Source: Pseudomonadota bacterium (GTDB lineage: Bacteria > Pseudomonadota > Gammaproteobacteria > Acidiferrobacterales > Acidiferrobacteraceae). Taken from it: a stretch of 54,678 bases of DNA. Below, piece by piece: positions 1 through 8,689 of the stretch. The notes beneath the pieces were generated by a model. The model did not search any database. It was not told the DNA's origin and saw only the letters and a list, made by a program, of their open reading frames with translations. Every line of letters begins with the position of its first letter. Position 1 is the first letter of the stretch. The translations under genes were made by a program, and so were the position numbers. Location of the stretch: contig JAJYRD010000015.1 of assembly GCA_021794275.1 (NCBI GenBank), positions 1 through 54,678 of the forward strand. Reading direction: 5' to 3'.

Positions 1-1
1 C

Positions 2-202
2 CTGCTCGTCAATTTTCCGTCGCATGTCCCGCTTTCGAAGCTGGTGAACAGCCTGAAGGGTGTTTCGAGCCGGAAGTTGCGCCAGCGCTTTCCGGAGATC
101 GAGAAGCGGTACTGGAAGGGCGTACTCTGGAGCCGCTCGTACTTCGCCGGGTCTGTGGGCGGAGCGCCCCTCTCTGTGTTGCGCCAGGATATCGAGAATT
201 AG
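2..202 (+). CDS. tnpA: IS200/IS605-family transposase TnpA, C-terminal fragment (cut by window edge)
   Basis: Only the last 66 residues are in the window and the reading frame runs in from the left edge. The tail carries WSRSYFAGSVGGAPLSV, the typical end of the small (about 140-150 aa) HUH/Y1 transposases that cut and join single-stranded ends. In most relatives the next residues are R-Q-Y-I-E, where Tyr is the nucleophile. Here the codon is GAT (Asp) and the protein stops two residues later (IEN-stop), so the enzyme may be inactive and shortened. The Tyr position comes from knowledge of the family; the Asp codon at 191-193 region is read directly. Confidence 0.75.
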   Translation: MLVNFPSHVPLSKLVNSLKGVSSRKLRQRFPEIEKRYWKGVLWSRSYFAGSVGGAPLSVLRQDIEN

Positions 203-563
203 CGTCCGCCGGAATAAGACAAGGGCAGGGGCGCCTCTGGCGCCCCCGTTTATATCCCCGCCATGAATGGCGAGGGGTTGCGGCACAGCTGCTAAAGGGC
301 GGCTGCGCGCCCCGTTGGTGGCACGGATAACGACCGGATGAGACGCGCTCGCCCCCTCGCGTCTGCCAAAGAGCGGGGAGCAACGATCGATCTGGGGGGC
401 GGGGCCACGCCCAACGCAGGAGCTGCCCCTGATCTCCTCGGTATCCCGCGCGCTCAAGGTCCTGATGCCCTGTCGGCGACGTGGCGTCGTGGTTATCATG
501 GGCGGCCGCGCATCGCGCGGTCAGGATGTTTTTCATGGGAAGCTTGGGATCGACGAGGTCAGT
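203..563. other. Gap between IS remnant and dienelactone hydrolase
   Basis: Apart from the two hairpins at 228-277, no convincing gene is visible. Frames open here are short, lack ribosome binding sites and do not resemble known proteins. The frame of the next gene opens at 465, but that extension has no Shine-Dalgarno sequence and no similarity to the family. Confidence 0.4.
228..246 (+). terminator. GC-rich hairpin after tnpA
   Basis: A perfect 8-bp stem GGGGCGCC / GGCGCCCC with a 3-nt TCT loop lies 25 bases after the tnpA stop and is followed by CCGTTTAT. It could be an intrinsic terminator with a weak T tract or part of the IS right-end structure. Confidence 0.4.
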
Positions 564-1247
564 ATGGGTGAAATGATCAGTTTCAAACGGCCGGATGGTG
601 GGAGTTGCGAAGGTTATCTCGTAGGGGCGGCTAAGGCGCCTGGGATCGTCGTGATCCAAGAATGGTGGGGTCTCAATGATCAGATCAAGCGTGTCGCGGA
701 ACGGTTCGTCGCAGCGGGCTACCGGGTCTTGGTGCCCGACCTGTTTCGTGGGCAGGTGACCATGGAGGCCAAGGAGGCCGAGCATCTGATGAATGACCTC
801 AATTTCGTCGATGCTGCGAGTCAGGACATCCGCGGGGCGGTGCAGTACTTGAAGGCAAGCGGGAGCGGTCATGTGGGCGTGTCCGGTTACTGTATGGGCG
901 GGGCACTTACGCTGCTTGCCGCGGCGTTGGTGCCGGAAAGCGAGGCTAATGTCACGTGGTACGGCTACCCCCCGCTTGAGTATGTAGATCCCGCCAAGAT
1001 CAAGGCGCCGTTGCTTGGCCACTTCGGGACGCAGGATCAGTTCTTCGCGATCGATGGCGTGGATGCCCTGGAGATCAAACTGAAGGAGGCTCACGTCGGC
1101 TACGAGTTCCACCGCTACGAGGCCAAGCACGCCTTTGCCAATGAGGAGGCGGATTCGATGAACCTGCCCCCGCTTGGCTATAACCCAAAGGCGGCGGAAC
1201 TCGCCTGGGGTCGGACGCTCGCGTTTTTTCAAAAAACGCTGCGTTGA
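564..1247 (+). CDS. Dienelactone hydrolase family protein
   Basis: A 227-residue alpha/beta hydrolase of the usual length for the dienelactone hydrolase family, cytoplasmic. The catalytic triad can be placed: Cys110 in the nucleophile elbow GYCMGG, Asp158 in GTQDQFF and His189 in AKHAF. The early motif QEWWGLND is the family oxyanion-side signature. The start at 564 follows GAGGT six bases upstream and gives the standard N-terminus. Family members hydrolyse dienelactone in chlorocatechol breakdown, but no aromatic pathway genes lie nearby, so a general carboxylesterase or lactonase role is as likely. The true substrate is unknown. It stands alone between the IS remnant and glk, which is on the other strand. 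Confidence 0.9.
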   Translation: MGEMISFKRPDGGSCEGYLVGAAKAPGIVVIQEWWGLNDQIKRVAERFVAAGYRVLVPDLFRGQVTMEAKEAEHLMNDLNFVDAASQDIRGAVQYLKASGSGHVGVSGYCMGGALTLLAAALVPESEANVTWYGYPPLEYVDPAKIKAPLLGHFGTQDQFFAIDGVDALEIKLKEAHVGYEFHRYEAKHAFANEEADSMNLPPLGYNPKAAELAWGRTLAFFQKTLR

Positions 1248-1342
1248 AGGCAGGGGCGCGCGCCGCGCATGACAGGTCGCCTCGCGTCTTAACAGCGGTT
1301 TTTTGAGCGCTGCGCCTGGATTGGGCGGACCTCACGCATTCC

Positions 1343-1498
1343 TTGCCGCTTTGCCGCGACCGCCGCGGTCCGGTGAGGCGCCTGCAATGCGCGCAGTGCC
1401 CTAAACGTGCGTTTGGCGGCCCCAAGGGTCGCTACTGCGCGAGAAGGCCGGTGTTGGAGTATGGGTTCGGCGGTCCTCCTATCGAACGATTCCAGTAG
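1343..1498 (+). CDS. Possible 51-aa cysteine-rich small protein
   Basis: A short frame starting at TTG 1343 (or GTG 1373) and ending at 1496-1498 encodes two closely spaced cysteines (LQCAQC) and a third further on (GRYC) in a basic context, like a small zinc-knuckle. There is no clear ribosome binding site and it lies between the convergent dienelactone hydrolase and glk genes. It may be chance or the remnant of a gene. I do not recognise the family. Confidence 0.15.
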   Translation: MPLCRDRRGPVRRLQCAQCPKRAFGGPKGRYCARRPVLEYGFGGPPIERFQ

Positions 1499-1541
1499 AC
1501 CCGCTTGGCGCCCGATGCGGCCAACGGGCCTACTGCCTGCG

Positions 1542-2588
1542 TCAGGGTAACGAAGATGGCCCGGGCGAGCGATGCATGCGGCCCCAGCCGTAGGCGGCCG
1601 TACCCATGAGGGTGGCATCGGGGTTTACCACCATACATACCGGGATCTGCGTGAGCAGTTTGGCGAAGCGCCCCTTGGCGCGAAAGGTTTCTGCGAAGCG
1701 CTCGGGGTCTATGAGGGATAGGAGTCGGGGCGGGATGCCTCCCGCAATATAGACGCCGCCCAGGGCAAAGACCTTGAGGGCGAGATTGCCGGCTTCGGCG
1801 GCCAGGATGGTGAGGAAGGCGTCGACCGCCGCGCGGCAGAGCGGGTGGTGCATGTCAGGGTGCAGTGCGGCCTCGATGATGAGGGGGGTACGGTCCGCGC
1901 TTGCAGCAAGCCGCGCCGCGAATTCCGGCGTTTCCCGCGCGCCTTGTTTGTCCCTAAAGAAATCGTAGAGATGCGGGATGCCAACGCCTGAACAGACGAG
2001 CTCGTAGCTGACGTGATCGTAGCGGTTACGCAAGTAGGGAACGAGGCCCGCGAGCTCAGGCGTGGGTGGAGCAAAGTCTGCATGGCCGCCTTCGGAAGGT
2101 TGGGCAAGATAACGGGTGCCATCCCAAACAAGAAAGGCCTCGCCGAGACCCGTGCCCGGCGCTATGACAGCCTTGGTCGCGAGGGGCGTTTCCACGCCCG
2201 CGTTCAGGACCATAAGGTCGGCCGGCTGGAGGATCGGGATGGCGTGCGCGATGGCGGCGAGATCGTTCAAGATATCGACCGACGTAAAGGCGAGTTTGGA
2301 GCAAAGGGTGGCTCCGTCGACCTCCCATGGGAGATTGGTGAGCTGCGCACGGCCATTGATGACAGGACCCGCGACGTCCAGGCAGGCATGCCGCACGGTA
2401 AGCCCCGTGGTTGTCAGGAACTCGCCAAGCAGGGTGTTCAGATCGGGGTATTCGGCGCTCCTCAATCGCGCGCGCGCGAGCGGTTGAGTAAGGCCTGCGG
2501 CTTCCGATACGACGAGGAGGTCGGTCTTGGTCCCCCCAATGTCGCCGATCAATAAAAGGTTGCTCGCTAAAAGGTCGTTCTCTCGCAC
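1542..2588 (-). CDS. glk: Glucokinase
   Basis: Cytoplasmic ATP-dependent enzyme making glucose-6-phosphate from glucose, 348 residues from the chosen start. The N-terminal phosphate loop IGDIGGTKTDL, the ILNDLAAIAHAIP segment, GTGLGEAF and EGGHADFAP near the middle, and the ALGGVYIAGGIPP stretch are those of bacterial Glk of the ROK-like hexokinase fold. The start is GTG at 2588, preceded by GAGGGGGA nine bases upstream; the frame stays open to an ATG at 2639, which has a poor site and would add 17 unmatched residues. It diverges from gnd, leaving 167 bp for both promoters. It would return glucose released by TreZ or amylase action to hexose phosphate. Confidence 0.93.
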   Translation of the reverse strand: MRENDLLASNLLLIGDIGGTKTDLLVVSEAAGLTQPLARARLRSAEYPDLNTLLGEFLTTTGLTVRHACLDVAGPVINGRAQLTNLPWEVDGATLCSKLAFTSVDILNDLAAIAHAIPILQPADLMVLNAGVETPLATKAVIAPGTGLGEAFLVWDGTRYLAQPSEGGHADFAPPTPELAGLVPYLRNRYDHVSYELVCSGVGIPHLYDFFRDKQGARETPEFAARLAASADRTPLIIEAALHPDMHHPLCRAAVDAFLTILAAEAGNLALKVFALGGVYIAGGIPPRLLSLIDPERFAETFRAKGRFAKLLTQIPVCMVVNPDATLMGTAAYGWGRMHRSPGPSSLP

Positions 2589-2755
2589 GGCCGTGGTCCC
2601 CCTCGCGCAACGGTTGTGATTTGGGGTGTGCACCCCCATGGTACAGCATAGGCCGCCTTTGTCGCGCTTTGGCCCTGGAAAAACTTCAGGGGAGCCGCTA
2701 GTGTGCCAAGAGCATTGGCAGCCTTGAACGGTCCATCACGGCAAAAGGGGAAAGG

Positions 2756-3766
2756 ATGCGTATAGGAATGTGTGGTCTGGGACGTATGGGTGCAAACATG
2801 GCTCAGCGTCTCATACGCGCGGGCCACGAGGTGGTCGGCTATGCCCGAAGTCGCACGACCGTGGACGGGTTCGAGGCGCAGGGCGGACTCGGCGCCCACA
2901 CTTTGGCCGATCTCGTGGCCCAGCTTCCGGCGCCGCGTATCGTATGGTGCATGGTCCCGGCGGCCACGGTCGATACGCTGCTCGCCGAGCTTGCGCCGCT
3001 GCTCGCGCCTGGTGACACGATCGTCGATGGGGGAAATTCCTTCTACCAGGACGATATCCGGCGGGGGCGGGCGCTCGCCGAGCGGGGTCTCCATTATCTC
3101 GACGTCGGCACAAGTGGCGGCGTGTGGGGTCTCGAGCGGGGATATTGTCTCATGATAGGCGGGGAAGCGCCCATCGTGGCGTCCCTCGACCCCGTGCTTC
3201 GGACCCTTGCTCCGGGGGCGGCGGCCGTCCCACTCACGGCAGGGCGCCCCGCAGGCTCCGGCTCAGCCGAACTCGGTTACCTCCATTGCGGGCCGCATGG
3301 CGCCGGCCATTTCGTGAAGATGATTCATAACGGGATCGAGTACGGCGTGATGGCCGCCTACGCCGAGGGATTCAATATCCTGAAACGGGCGAATGTCGGC
3401 GCTTCCTCCCACGACAAAGATGCCGAGACCGCCCCCTTGCGGAACCCGGAGCATTTTCAATATGACTTCGATGTTGCCGAGATTGCCGAACTTTGGCGGC
3501 GCGGTAGCGTGATAAGCTCATGGTTGCTTGATCTCACCGCGGCCGCCTTACAGGGAAACCCTGATCTCAGGAATTTCGCGGGCCAGGTAGCGGATTCCGG
3601 AGAAGGGCGCTGGACCATTCAGGCGGCGGTCGAGGAGGGCGTGCCGGCCCCGGTCATATCCGCGGCCCTCTATGCGCGGTTTGGCTCGCGGGGACACGCG
3701 GATTTCGCTGACCGTGTCCTTGCCGCCATGCGTTATCAGTTTGGGGGGCATGTCGAAAAAGGTTGA
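2756..3766 (+). CDS. gnd: 6-phosphogluconate dehydrogenase, decarboxylating (short type)
   Basis: A 336-residue protein of the short 6PGDH class (GndA/YqeC type; the classical enzyme has about 470 residues). It oxidises 6-phosphogluconate to ribulose-5-phosphate and CO2. The dinucleotide fold starts at residue 1 with GLGRMG. Further signatures are IVDGGNSFYQDD, GTSGGVWGLERGYCLMIGG and the catalytic GHFVKMIHNGIEYG. The residue after beta-2 is Ala-Arg-Ser (GYARS) rather than Asp, so NAD versus NADP use is not settled from sequence. The start follows AAAGGGGAAAGG. pgi comes next after 181 bp; zwf is not in the window. Confidence 0.93.
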   Translation: MRIGMCGLGRMGANMAQRLIRAGHEVVGYARSRTTVDGFEAQGGLGAHTLADLVAQLPAPRIVWCMVPAATVDTLLAELAPLLAPGDTIVDGGNSFYQDDIRRGRALAERGLHYLDVGTSGGVWGLERGYCLMIGGEAPIVASLDPVLRTLAPGAAAVPLTAGRPAGSGSAELGYLHCGPHGAGHFVKMIHNGIEYGVMAAYAEGFNILKRANVGASSHDKDAETAPLRNPEHFQYDFDVAEIAELWRRGSVISSWLLDLTAAALQGNPDLRNFAGQVADSGEGRWTIQAAVEEGVPAPVISAALYARFGSRGHADFADRVLAAMRYQFGGHVEKG

Positions 3767-3947
3767 GAGGCGTGAGCGAGCGGCGTCGGTCCGCGCCGAC
3801 TTTGTGACGGCCGTGGGGGCTTGCTTAAACCGTCATGCCGCGTTAGGGTCTCATCTAAAGCGCTGCCGTATTGCACGTGGTGGTGTTCCAGGAACAGGGG
3901 TCATTGGACGACCGGAAAGCGACAGATCAGGCTAGGGGGTAGCCGCC

Positions 3948-5636
3948 TTGGATAATCAATTCGATACGTCGCGCGACGAGGGCGCGTGGGGCACGGAGCG
4001 CGATGGTGTTGCGCTGACCGATAGCGCGGAGTGGCAGGCCCTCGCCCGTCATTTTCGAACCGTGGAGGGCCTCACGCTGCGCGCGCTCTTCGACGCCGAT
4101 CCGGATCGGGGAAAGGCCCTTGCTGTGGAGGGTGGCGGGCTTCATCTCGATTATTCCAAGAACCGGGTCACTCGGGAGACGATGCGGCTGCTTGTGGATC
4201 TCGCGCGGGCGCGCGGCCTGGAGAGCCGTCGCGACGCGATGTTCCGGGGGGCGCGCATCAATGTGACCGAGGATCGCCCGGTGCTGCATGTCGCCCTGCG
4301 CAGCCCCAAAGGTGTGGAGATCATGGTCGACGGACACGACGTGGTTCCCGATGTCCACGCGGTCCTAGAGCAGATGGCGGCCTTTGCGGACAAGGTGCGC
4401 GACGGATCGTGGACGGGGTATACAGGCAAGCGCATCCGCACGGTGATCAATATAGGGATCGGCGGATCCTACCTCGGCCCCGAGATGACCTGTCAGGCAT
4501 TGCGGCCCTTTGCTGATCCGAACATCGCGGTCCGTTTCGTTGCCAATATCGACGGCGAGGCGTTTCGCGCAGCGACAGCGGATCTGGATCCTGCGGAAAC
4601 GCTCTTCATTGTGTGCTCGAAGACCTTCACGACTCAGGAGACCATGGCCAATGCGCGCACGGCGCGACAATGGTGCGTAGCGGGACTTGGAAGCGATGCG
4701 GCCGTTGCCGCGCACTTCGTGGCGGTTTCGACCAATACCACCGAAGTGGCGCGTTTCGGGATCGACCCTGGCCATATGTTCGTCTTCTGGGACTGGGTGG
4801 GCGGACGCTATTCGCTAGGGTCGGCCGTCGGGTTATCCGTGATGATCGCCGTAGGGCCGACCCGTTTTATGGAGATGCTGGCGGGCTTTCGGGAGATGGA
4901 CGAGCATTTCCGGACCGCCGCGCTCGAGCAGAACTTGCCGGTCCTGATGGGGGTCTTGGGGGTCTGGTACAACAACTTTTTCGGAATGGAGACTCAGGCA
5001 ATCCTGCCGTATGCGCACGGACTCGCTCGGCTCCCAGCTTATCTTGAACAGCTTCAGATGGAGAGCAACGGCAAGCACGTCGATCTAGCCGGACGGCCTA
5101 TCGCATATCAGACGGGGGCCATAGTCTGGGGTGAACCCGGGGTCGACGCGCAACACTCCTTCTACCAGCTTTTGCATCAGGGGACCAAGGCAGTGCCGTG
5201 CGACCTCATCGGGTTTTGCCGTTCGGAGGCGGGGCTATCTGGCCACCAAGATCTTTTGATGGCGAACCTTCTGGCCCAGGCGGAGGCTCTTGCCTTCGGG
5301 CGCGCGGCCGCCAAGCTTCTGGAGGAGGGCGTCCCTTCCGACCAGATTCCCTACCGCGTCTGTGAAGGTAATCGGCCCACGAACGTCATTCTCGGGGATA
5401 GCCTGACGCCGCGTACCCTCGGCGCACTCATCGCCCTTTACGAGCATATCGTTTTCACGCAAGGAGTCATTTGGGGTATTGATTCCTTCGATCAATGGGG
5501 CGTGGAGTTGGGTAAGGTGTTGGCGCGGCGGATCGTGGCGGAGATGCAAGGGGGCGTTCCCGAGGCGATCCACGATAGCTCGACTGCGGCCTTGATCGAG
5601 CGCTATCTGGCGAAGCGCGGCGGCTCGGGGCCGTAG
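3948..5636 (+). CDS. pgi: Glucose-6-phosphate isomerase
   Basis: A 562-residue phosphoglucose isomerase, close to the standard 550, linking glucose-6-phosphate and fructose-6-phosphate. Visible landmarks are the sugar-phosphate binding [12 protein letters not shown], the [13 protein letters not shown] signature, [13 protein letters not shown], the base-bearing MESNGKHV segment and [11 protein letters not shown]. The start is TTG at 3948 with AGGGGGT seven bases upstream. No ATG near this point gives a complete N-terminus. It sits 97 bp before glgC and supplies glucose-6-phosphate toward storage. An uncommon start codon may hold expression down. Confidence 0.95.
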   Translation: MDNQFDTSRDEGAWGTERDGVALTDSAEWQALARHFRTVEGLTLRALFDADPDRGKALAVEGGGLHLDYSKNRVTRETMRLLVDLARARGLESRRDAMFRGARINVTEDRPVLHVALRSPKGVEIMVDGHDVVPDVHAVLEQMAAFADKVRDGSWTGYTGKRIRTVINIGIGGSYLGPEMTCQALRPFADPNIAVRFVANIDGEAFRAATADLDPAETLFIVCSKTFTTQETMANARTARQWCVAGLGSDAAVAAHFVAVSTNTTEVARFGIDPGHMFVFWDWVGGRYSLGSAVGLSVMIAVGPTRFMEMLAGFREMDEHFRTAALEQNLPVLMGVLGVWYNNFFGMETQAILPYAHGLARLPAYLEQLQMESNGKHVDLAGRPIAYQTGAIVWGEPGVDAQHSFYQLLHQGTKAVPCDLIGFCRSEAGLSGHQDLLMANLLAQAEALAFGRAAAKLLEEGVPSDQIPYRVCEGNRPTNVILGDSLTPRTLGALIALYEHIVFTQGVIWGIDSFDQWGVELGKVLARRIVAEMQGGVPEAIHDSSTAALIERYLAKRGGSGP

Positions 5637-5733
5637 CTCGCTCTGGCGGCGGCCTTCGCCACGACTAGCGTGGGAGCCCCCGGGCGACGGGGTGGCGTCG
5701 GTACCATCCATTAAAACGAGGAACCGCTGTCCT

Positions 5734-6996
5734 ATGGACCAAGCACCCAGATTCGTAAGCCAACTTACCCGCAACACCCTCGCGCTCATTCTTGCCGGGG
5801 GTCGCGGTTCGCGGTTGAAGCACCTGACGATGTGGCGCGCAAAACCGGCCGTGCCATTCGGCGGCAAGTTTAGGGTGATCGACTTCCCTTTGTCGAACTG
5901 CGTAAATTCCGGGATACGCCGCATCGGCGTGCTCACGCAGTACAAGGCGCATTCTCTCATCCATCATATCCAGAAGGGATGGGGGAGCTTGCGTGGCGAT
6001 TTCGGGGAATTCGTGGAGCTTCTGCCCGCCCAGCAGCGTATCGAATCCTCCTGGTATGCGGGTACGGCCGATGCCGTTTATCAGAATCTCGATATCGTGC
6101 GCAATCACAATCCCGAGTATGTTTTGATCCTCGCGGGCGACCACGTCTATAAAATGGACTATGGGCCCATGATCGCCTATCACGTGCGCAAGGGCGCGGA
6201 CCTGACCGTGGGGTGCGTCCACGTGCCGCTCGACCGCGCGAGCGACTTCGGGGTCATGGCGACCGATGAGGAGGGTCGCATCGTGCGGTTCGACGAGAAG
6301 CCGAAGAATCCCACGCCTGCCGTCCCTGGTGGCGATACCGCCCTTGGCTCCATGGGGATCTATGTATTTAGCGCGCGCTTTCTTTATGAGCAGCTGATCA
6401 AGGACGCCGATACCAAGAAGTCGCAGCACGATTTTGGACACAACGTGATCCCGGAGGCGATGACGCGCTATCGGGTCATGGCCTATGCTTTTGCCGGGGA
6501 TAGCGGCGGTGAATCGGCTTATTGGCGCGACGTGGGGACCTTGGATGCCTATTGGGAGGCCAACATGGAGCTGATTGGCGTGACCCCGGAACTCAATCTC
6601 TATGACACGTCGTGGCCGATCTGGACGCATCAGGAGCAGCACCCCCCGGCGAAATTTATTTTTGATGATGACGGGCGTCGCGGCATGGCGGTGGATTCCA
6701 TGGTCTCGGGGGGTTGCGTGATCTCGGGCGCCGTCGTGCGCCATTCTCTGCTCTTTTCCGCAGTACGCGCGCACTCCTATGCCGAGGTCGTGGATTCGGT
6801 CGTCATGGGCAATGTCGATATAGGCCGGCACACTCGTATTCGCAAGGCGATCATCGACAAAGGCTGCCAGATACCCGCGGGCAGCACCATTGGATGGGAT
6901 CATGAGGAAGACGCACGCCGCTATCATGTCACCCCCGCAGGCGTGGTCGTGGTGACACCTGAGATGTTGGGTCAGGATCTGCATCATGCTCGATAA
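5734..6996 (+). CDS. glgC: Glucose-1-phosphate adenylyltransferase (ADP-glucose pyrophosphorylase)
   Basis: A 420-residue enzyme making ADP-glucose from glucose-1-phosphate and ATP. The nucleotidyltransferase domain has ILAGGRGSRLKHLT, KPAVPFGGKFR, AGDHVYKMDYG, FDEKPKNP and GSMGIYVF. The last ~120 residues are the left-handed beta-helix domain (GGCVISGAVVRHSLLF, IGRHTRIRKAIIDKGC). The ATG at 5734 is used; the frame is open 14 codons further to GTG 5692, but the proper N-terminus begins at 5734. Its end overlaps the next gene by 11 bases, so the two are translationally coupled. No glycogen synthase gene follows, which is unusual and leaves the user of ADP-glucose unknown here. Confidence 0.95.
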   Translation: MDQAPRFVSQLTRNTLALILAGGRGSRLKHLTMWRAKPAVPFGGKFRVIDFPLSNCVNSGIRRIGVLTQYKAHSLIHHIQKGWGSLRGDFGEFVELLPAQQRIESSWYAGTADAVYQNLDIVRNHNPEYVLILAGDHVYKMDYGPMIAYHVRKGADLTVGCVHVPLDRASDFGVMATDEEGRIVRFDEKPKNPTPAVPGGDTALGSMGIYVFSARFLYEQLIKDADTKKSQHDFGHNVIPEAMTRYRVMAYAFAGDSGGESAYWRDVGTLDAYWEANMELIGVTPELNLYDTSWPIWTHQEQHPPAKFIFDDDGRRGMAVDSMVSGGCVISGAVVRHSLLFSAVRAHSYAEVVDSVVMGNVDIGRHTRIRKAIIDKGCQIPAGSTIGWDHEEDARRYHVTPAGVVVVTPEMLGQDLHHAR

Positions 6997-8689
6997 GGGG
7001 CGCCTCAATCTGGTCTTGTGTTGGCATATGCATCAGCCCCAGTATCGACGGTTGTCCGACGGCCAGTACCAGCAGCCGTGGGTATATCTGCACGCCATCA
7101 AGGACTATGTGGACATGGTCGCGCACATCGAGGCCGTCCCGGGCGCCCGCGCCGTCGTCAATTTTTCGCCTGTTCTACTCGATCAGCTCGCCGACTATGT
7201 CGGGCAGGTCCAGGCCTATCTCCGCGATCGCACACCCCTTCGCGACCCACTGCTTGCGGCCTTGGCCGGTCACTGGCCCCCACCAGGGCCTGAACGGGCG
7301 GCGCTCATAGAGGCCTGCCTCAGGGCCAATAAGACCCGCGTGATCGAACGGTTCCCGGCCTTCAAGAGGTTGACCGCGCTCGCCGCGCCCGTGATCGCGG
7401 ACCCCGGGCTTTCGGCGTATCTCGAGGATCGCTATTTGCGCGATCTTGTGATGTGGTACCACCTAGGCTGGCTTGGAGAAACGGTGCGTCGCAGCGACGC
7501 GCGCGTAGGACAGCTCATGGGTAAGGCCCAGGACTTCGACGAGGATGCCGCCCGGACCTTGCTTGCTGTGATTGCGGAGGTCCTTGCGAGCATCGTGCCT
7601 CGCTATCGCAAACTCGCGGAAAGCGGTCGGGTCGAGCTCTCGTTTACCCCCTATGCGCATCCGATGGTGCCGCTTTTGCTGGATTTCGCGGTAGCGCGCG
7701 AGGCGCAGCCGGACGTCAAGCTGCCTGCAGTCGCGCGCTATCCAGGAGGCGAAGAGCGGGCGCGTTGGCATATCCAGGCGGGCCGTGAGGCCTTTATCCG
7801 CCACTTCGGGCATGCCCCAGCCGGTTGTTGGCCGGCCGAGGGGGGCATCAGTGCCCAGACGCTCGCGCTCCTGGATGATGCGGGCGTGAAATGGACGGCG
7901 TCGGGCGAGCGCGTCCTGCGCCATAGCATGCAGGCAAGCGCCGAGGATGCAGCACGCAGTGCGCCCCGACATCGCGCCTATGGCGGACCGGGTCGGGCCA
8001 TACGCTGTTTCTTTAGGGATGACGGACTTTCGGACCTGATAGGGTTTTCCTATGCCGATTGGCATGCTGACGATGCGGTCGGCAATCTGGTGTCCCACCT
8101 GGAGACCATTGCCCGCGCCGCTGATTCGGATAGCGCGCCGATCGTGTCCATCATCATGGATGGCGAAAACGCCTGGGAATATTACCCGGAGAACGCCTAT
8201 TACTTTTTGCGGGCGCTTTACGAACGACTTGCGAGCCATCCCTTGATCCACCTCACAACCTTCTCGGACTACTTGAAAGAGGGGCATGCCCCAGTCGCGC
8301 TGCCACCGCTCATTGCAGGGAGCTGGGTCAATGGGACCTTTGCGACTTGGATAGGCAGTCCCGACAAGAACCGCGGTTGGGAGATACTCGTGCAGGCGAA
8401 GAAGGACTACGACCGGGTCGTGGGCTTGGGGCGGCTCTCAGTGGAGGATACCGGACGCGCCACCGAGGCCCTAGCCGTGTGCGATGGGTCTGATTGGTGC
8501 TGGTGGTTCGGCGACTATAACCCGCGCGAATCGGTACGTGATTTTGAGCGCCTCTATCGCTCCCACATCAACGATCTTTATCGCATCCTCGGCGAACCGC
8601 CACCACCCATGGTCGCGGAGGCCTTCGTTCAACAAGGCGGCGACCGCTGCGAGCGCGGTGGGGCCATGCGTAGCTCAGGGGCAGTATGA
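6986..8689 (+). CDS. Glycoside hydrolase family 57 (alpha-amylase/glucanotransferase-like)
   Basis: A 567-residue GH57 protein, cytoplasmic, with no signal peptide. Motif 1 is WHMHQPQYR (residues 13-21). The nucleophile Glu is probably Glu285 in CWPAEGGIS and the acid Asp is Asp392 in IIMDGENAWEYY. Members act on alpha-1,4 glucans as amylase, 4-alpha-glucanotransferase or branching enzyme; I cannot tell which from sequence. It overlaps glgC by 11 bases at its start and malQ by 4 bases (ATGA) at its end, so all three should be made together. This points to trimming or remodelling of short maltodextrins or glycogen. Confidence 0.88.
   Translation: MLDKGRLNLVLCWHMHQPQYRRLSDGQYQQPWVYLHAIKDYVDMVAHIEAVPGARAVVNFSPVLLDQLADYVGQVQAYLRDRTPLRDPLLAALAGHWPPPGPERAALIEACLRANKTRVIERFPAFKRLTALAAPVIADPGLSAYLEDRYLRDLVMWYHLGWLGETVRRSDARVGQLMGKAQDFDEDAARTLLAVIAEVLASIVPRYRKLAESGRVELSFTPYAHPMVPLLLDFAVAREAQPDVKLPAVARYPGGEERARWHIQAGREAFIRHFGHAPAGCWPAEGGISAQTLALLDDAGVKWTASGERVLRHSMQASAEDAARSAPRHRAYGGPGRAIRCFFRDDGLSDLIGFSYADWHADDAVGNLVSHLETIARAADSDSAPIVSIIMDGENAWEYYPENAYYFLRALYERLASHPLIHLTTFSDYLKEGHAPVALPPLIAGSWVNGTFATWIGSPDKNRGWEILVQAKKDYDRVVGLGRLSVEDTGRATEALAVCDGSDWCWWFGDYNPRESVRDFERLYRSHINDLYRILGEPPPPMVAEAFVQQGGDRCERGGAMRSSGAV

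Larger units (their letters stand above)
1..285 (+). mobile_element. Right-end remnant of an IS200/IS605-family element
   Basis: The stretch holds the last third of a Y1 transposase followed by two strong hairpins, the usual layout of the right end of an IS200/IS605 element. The second hairpin (256-277) has CCCCGCCAT opposite ATGGC/GGGG with a two-base bulge, which resembles the right-end foldback such elements recognise as single-stranded DNA. The left part lies outside the window, so the exact tip cannot be fixed. Family assignment rests on the protein tail and the hairpin layout. Confidence 0.6.
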
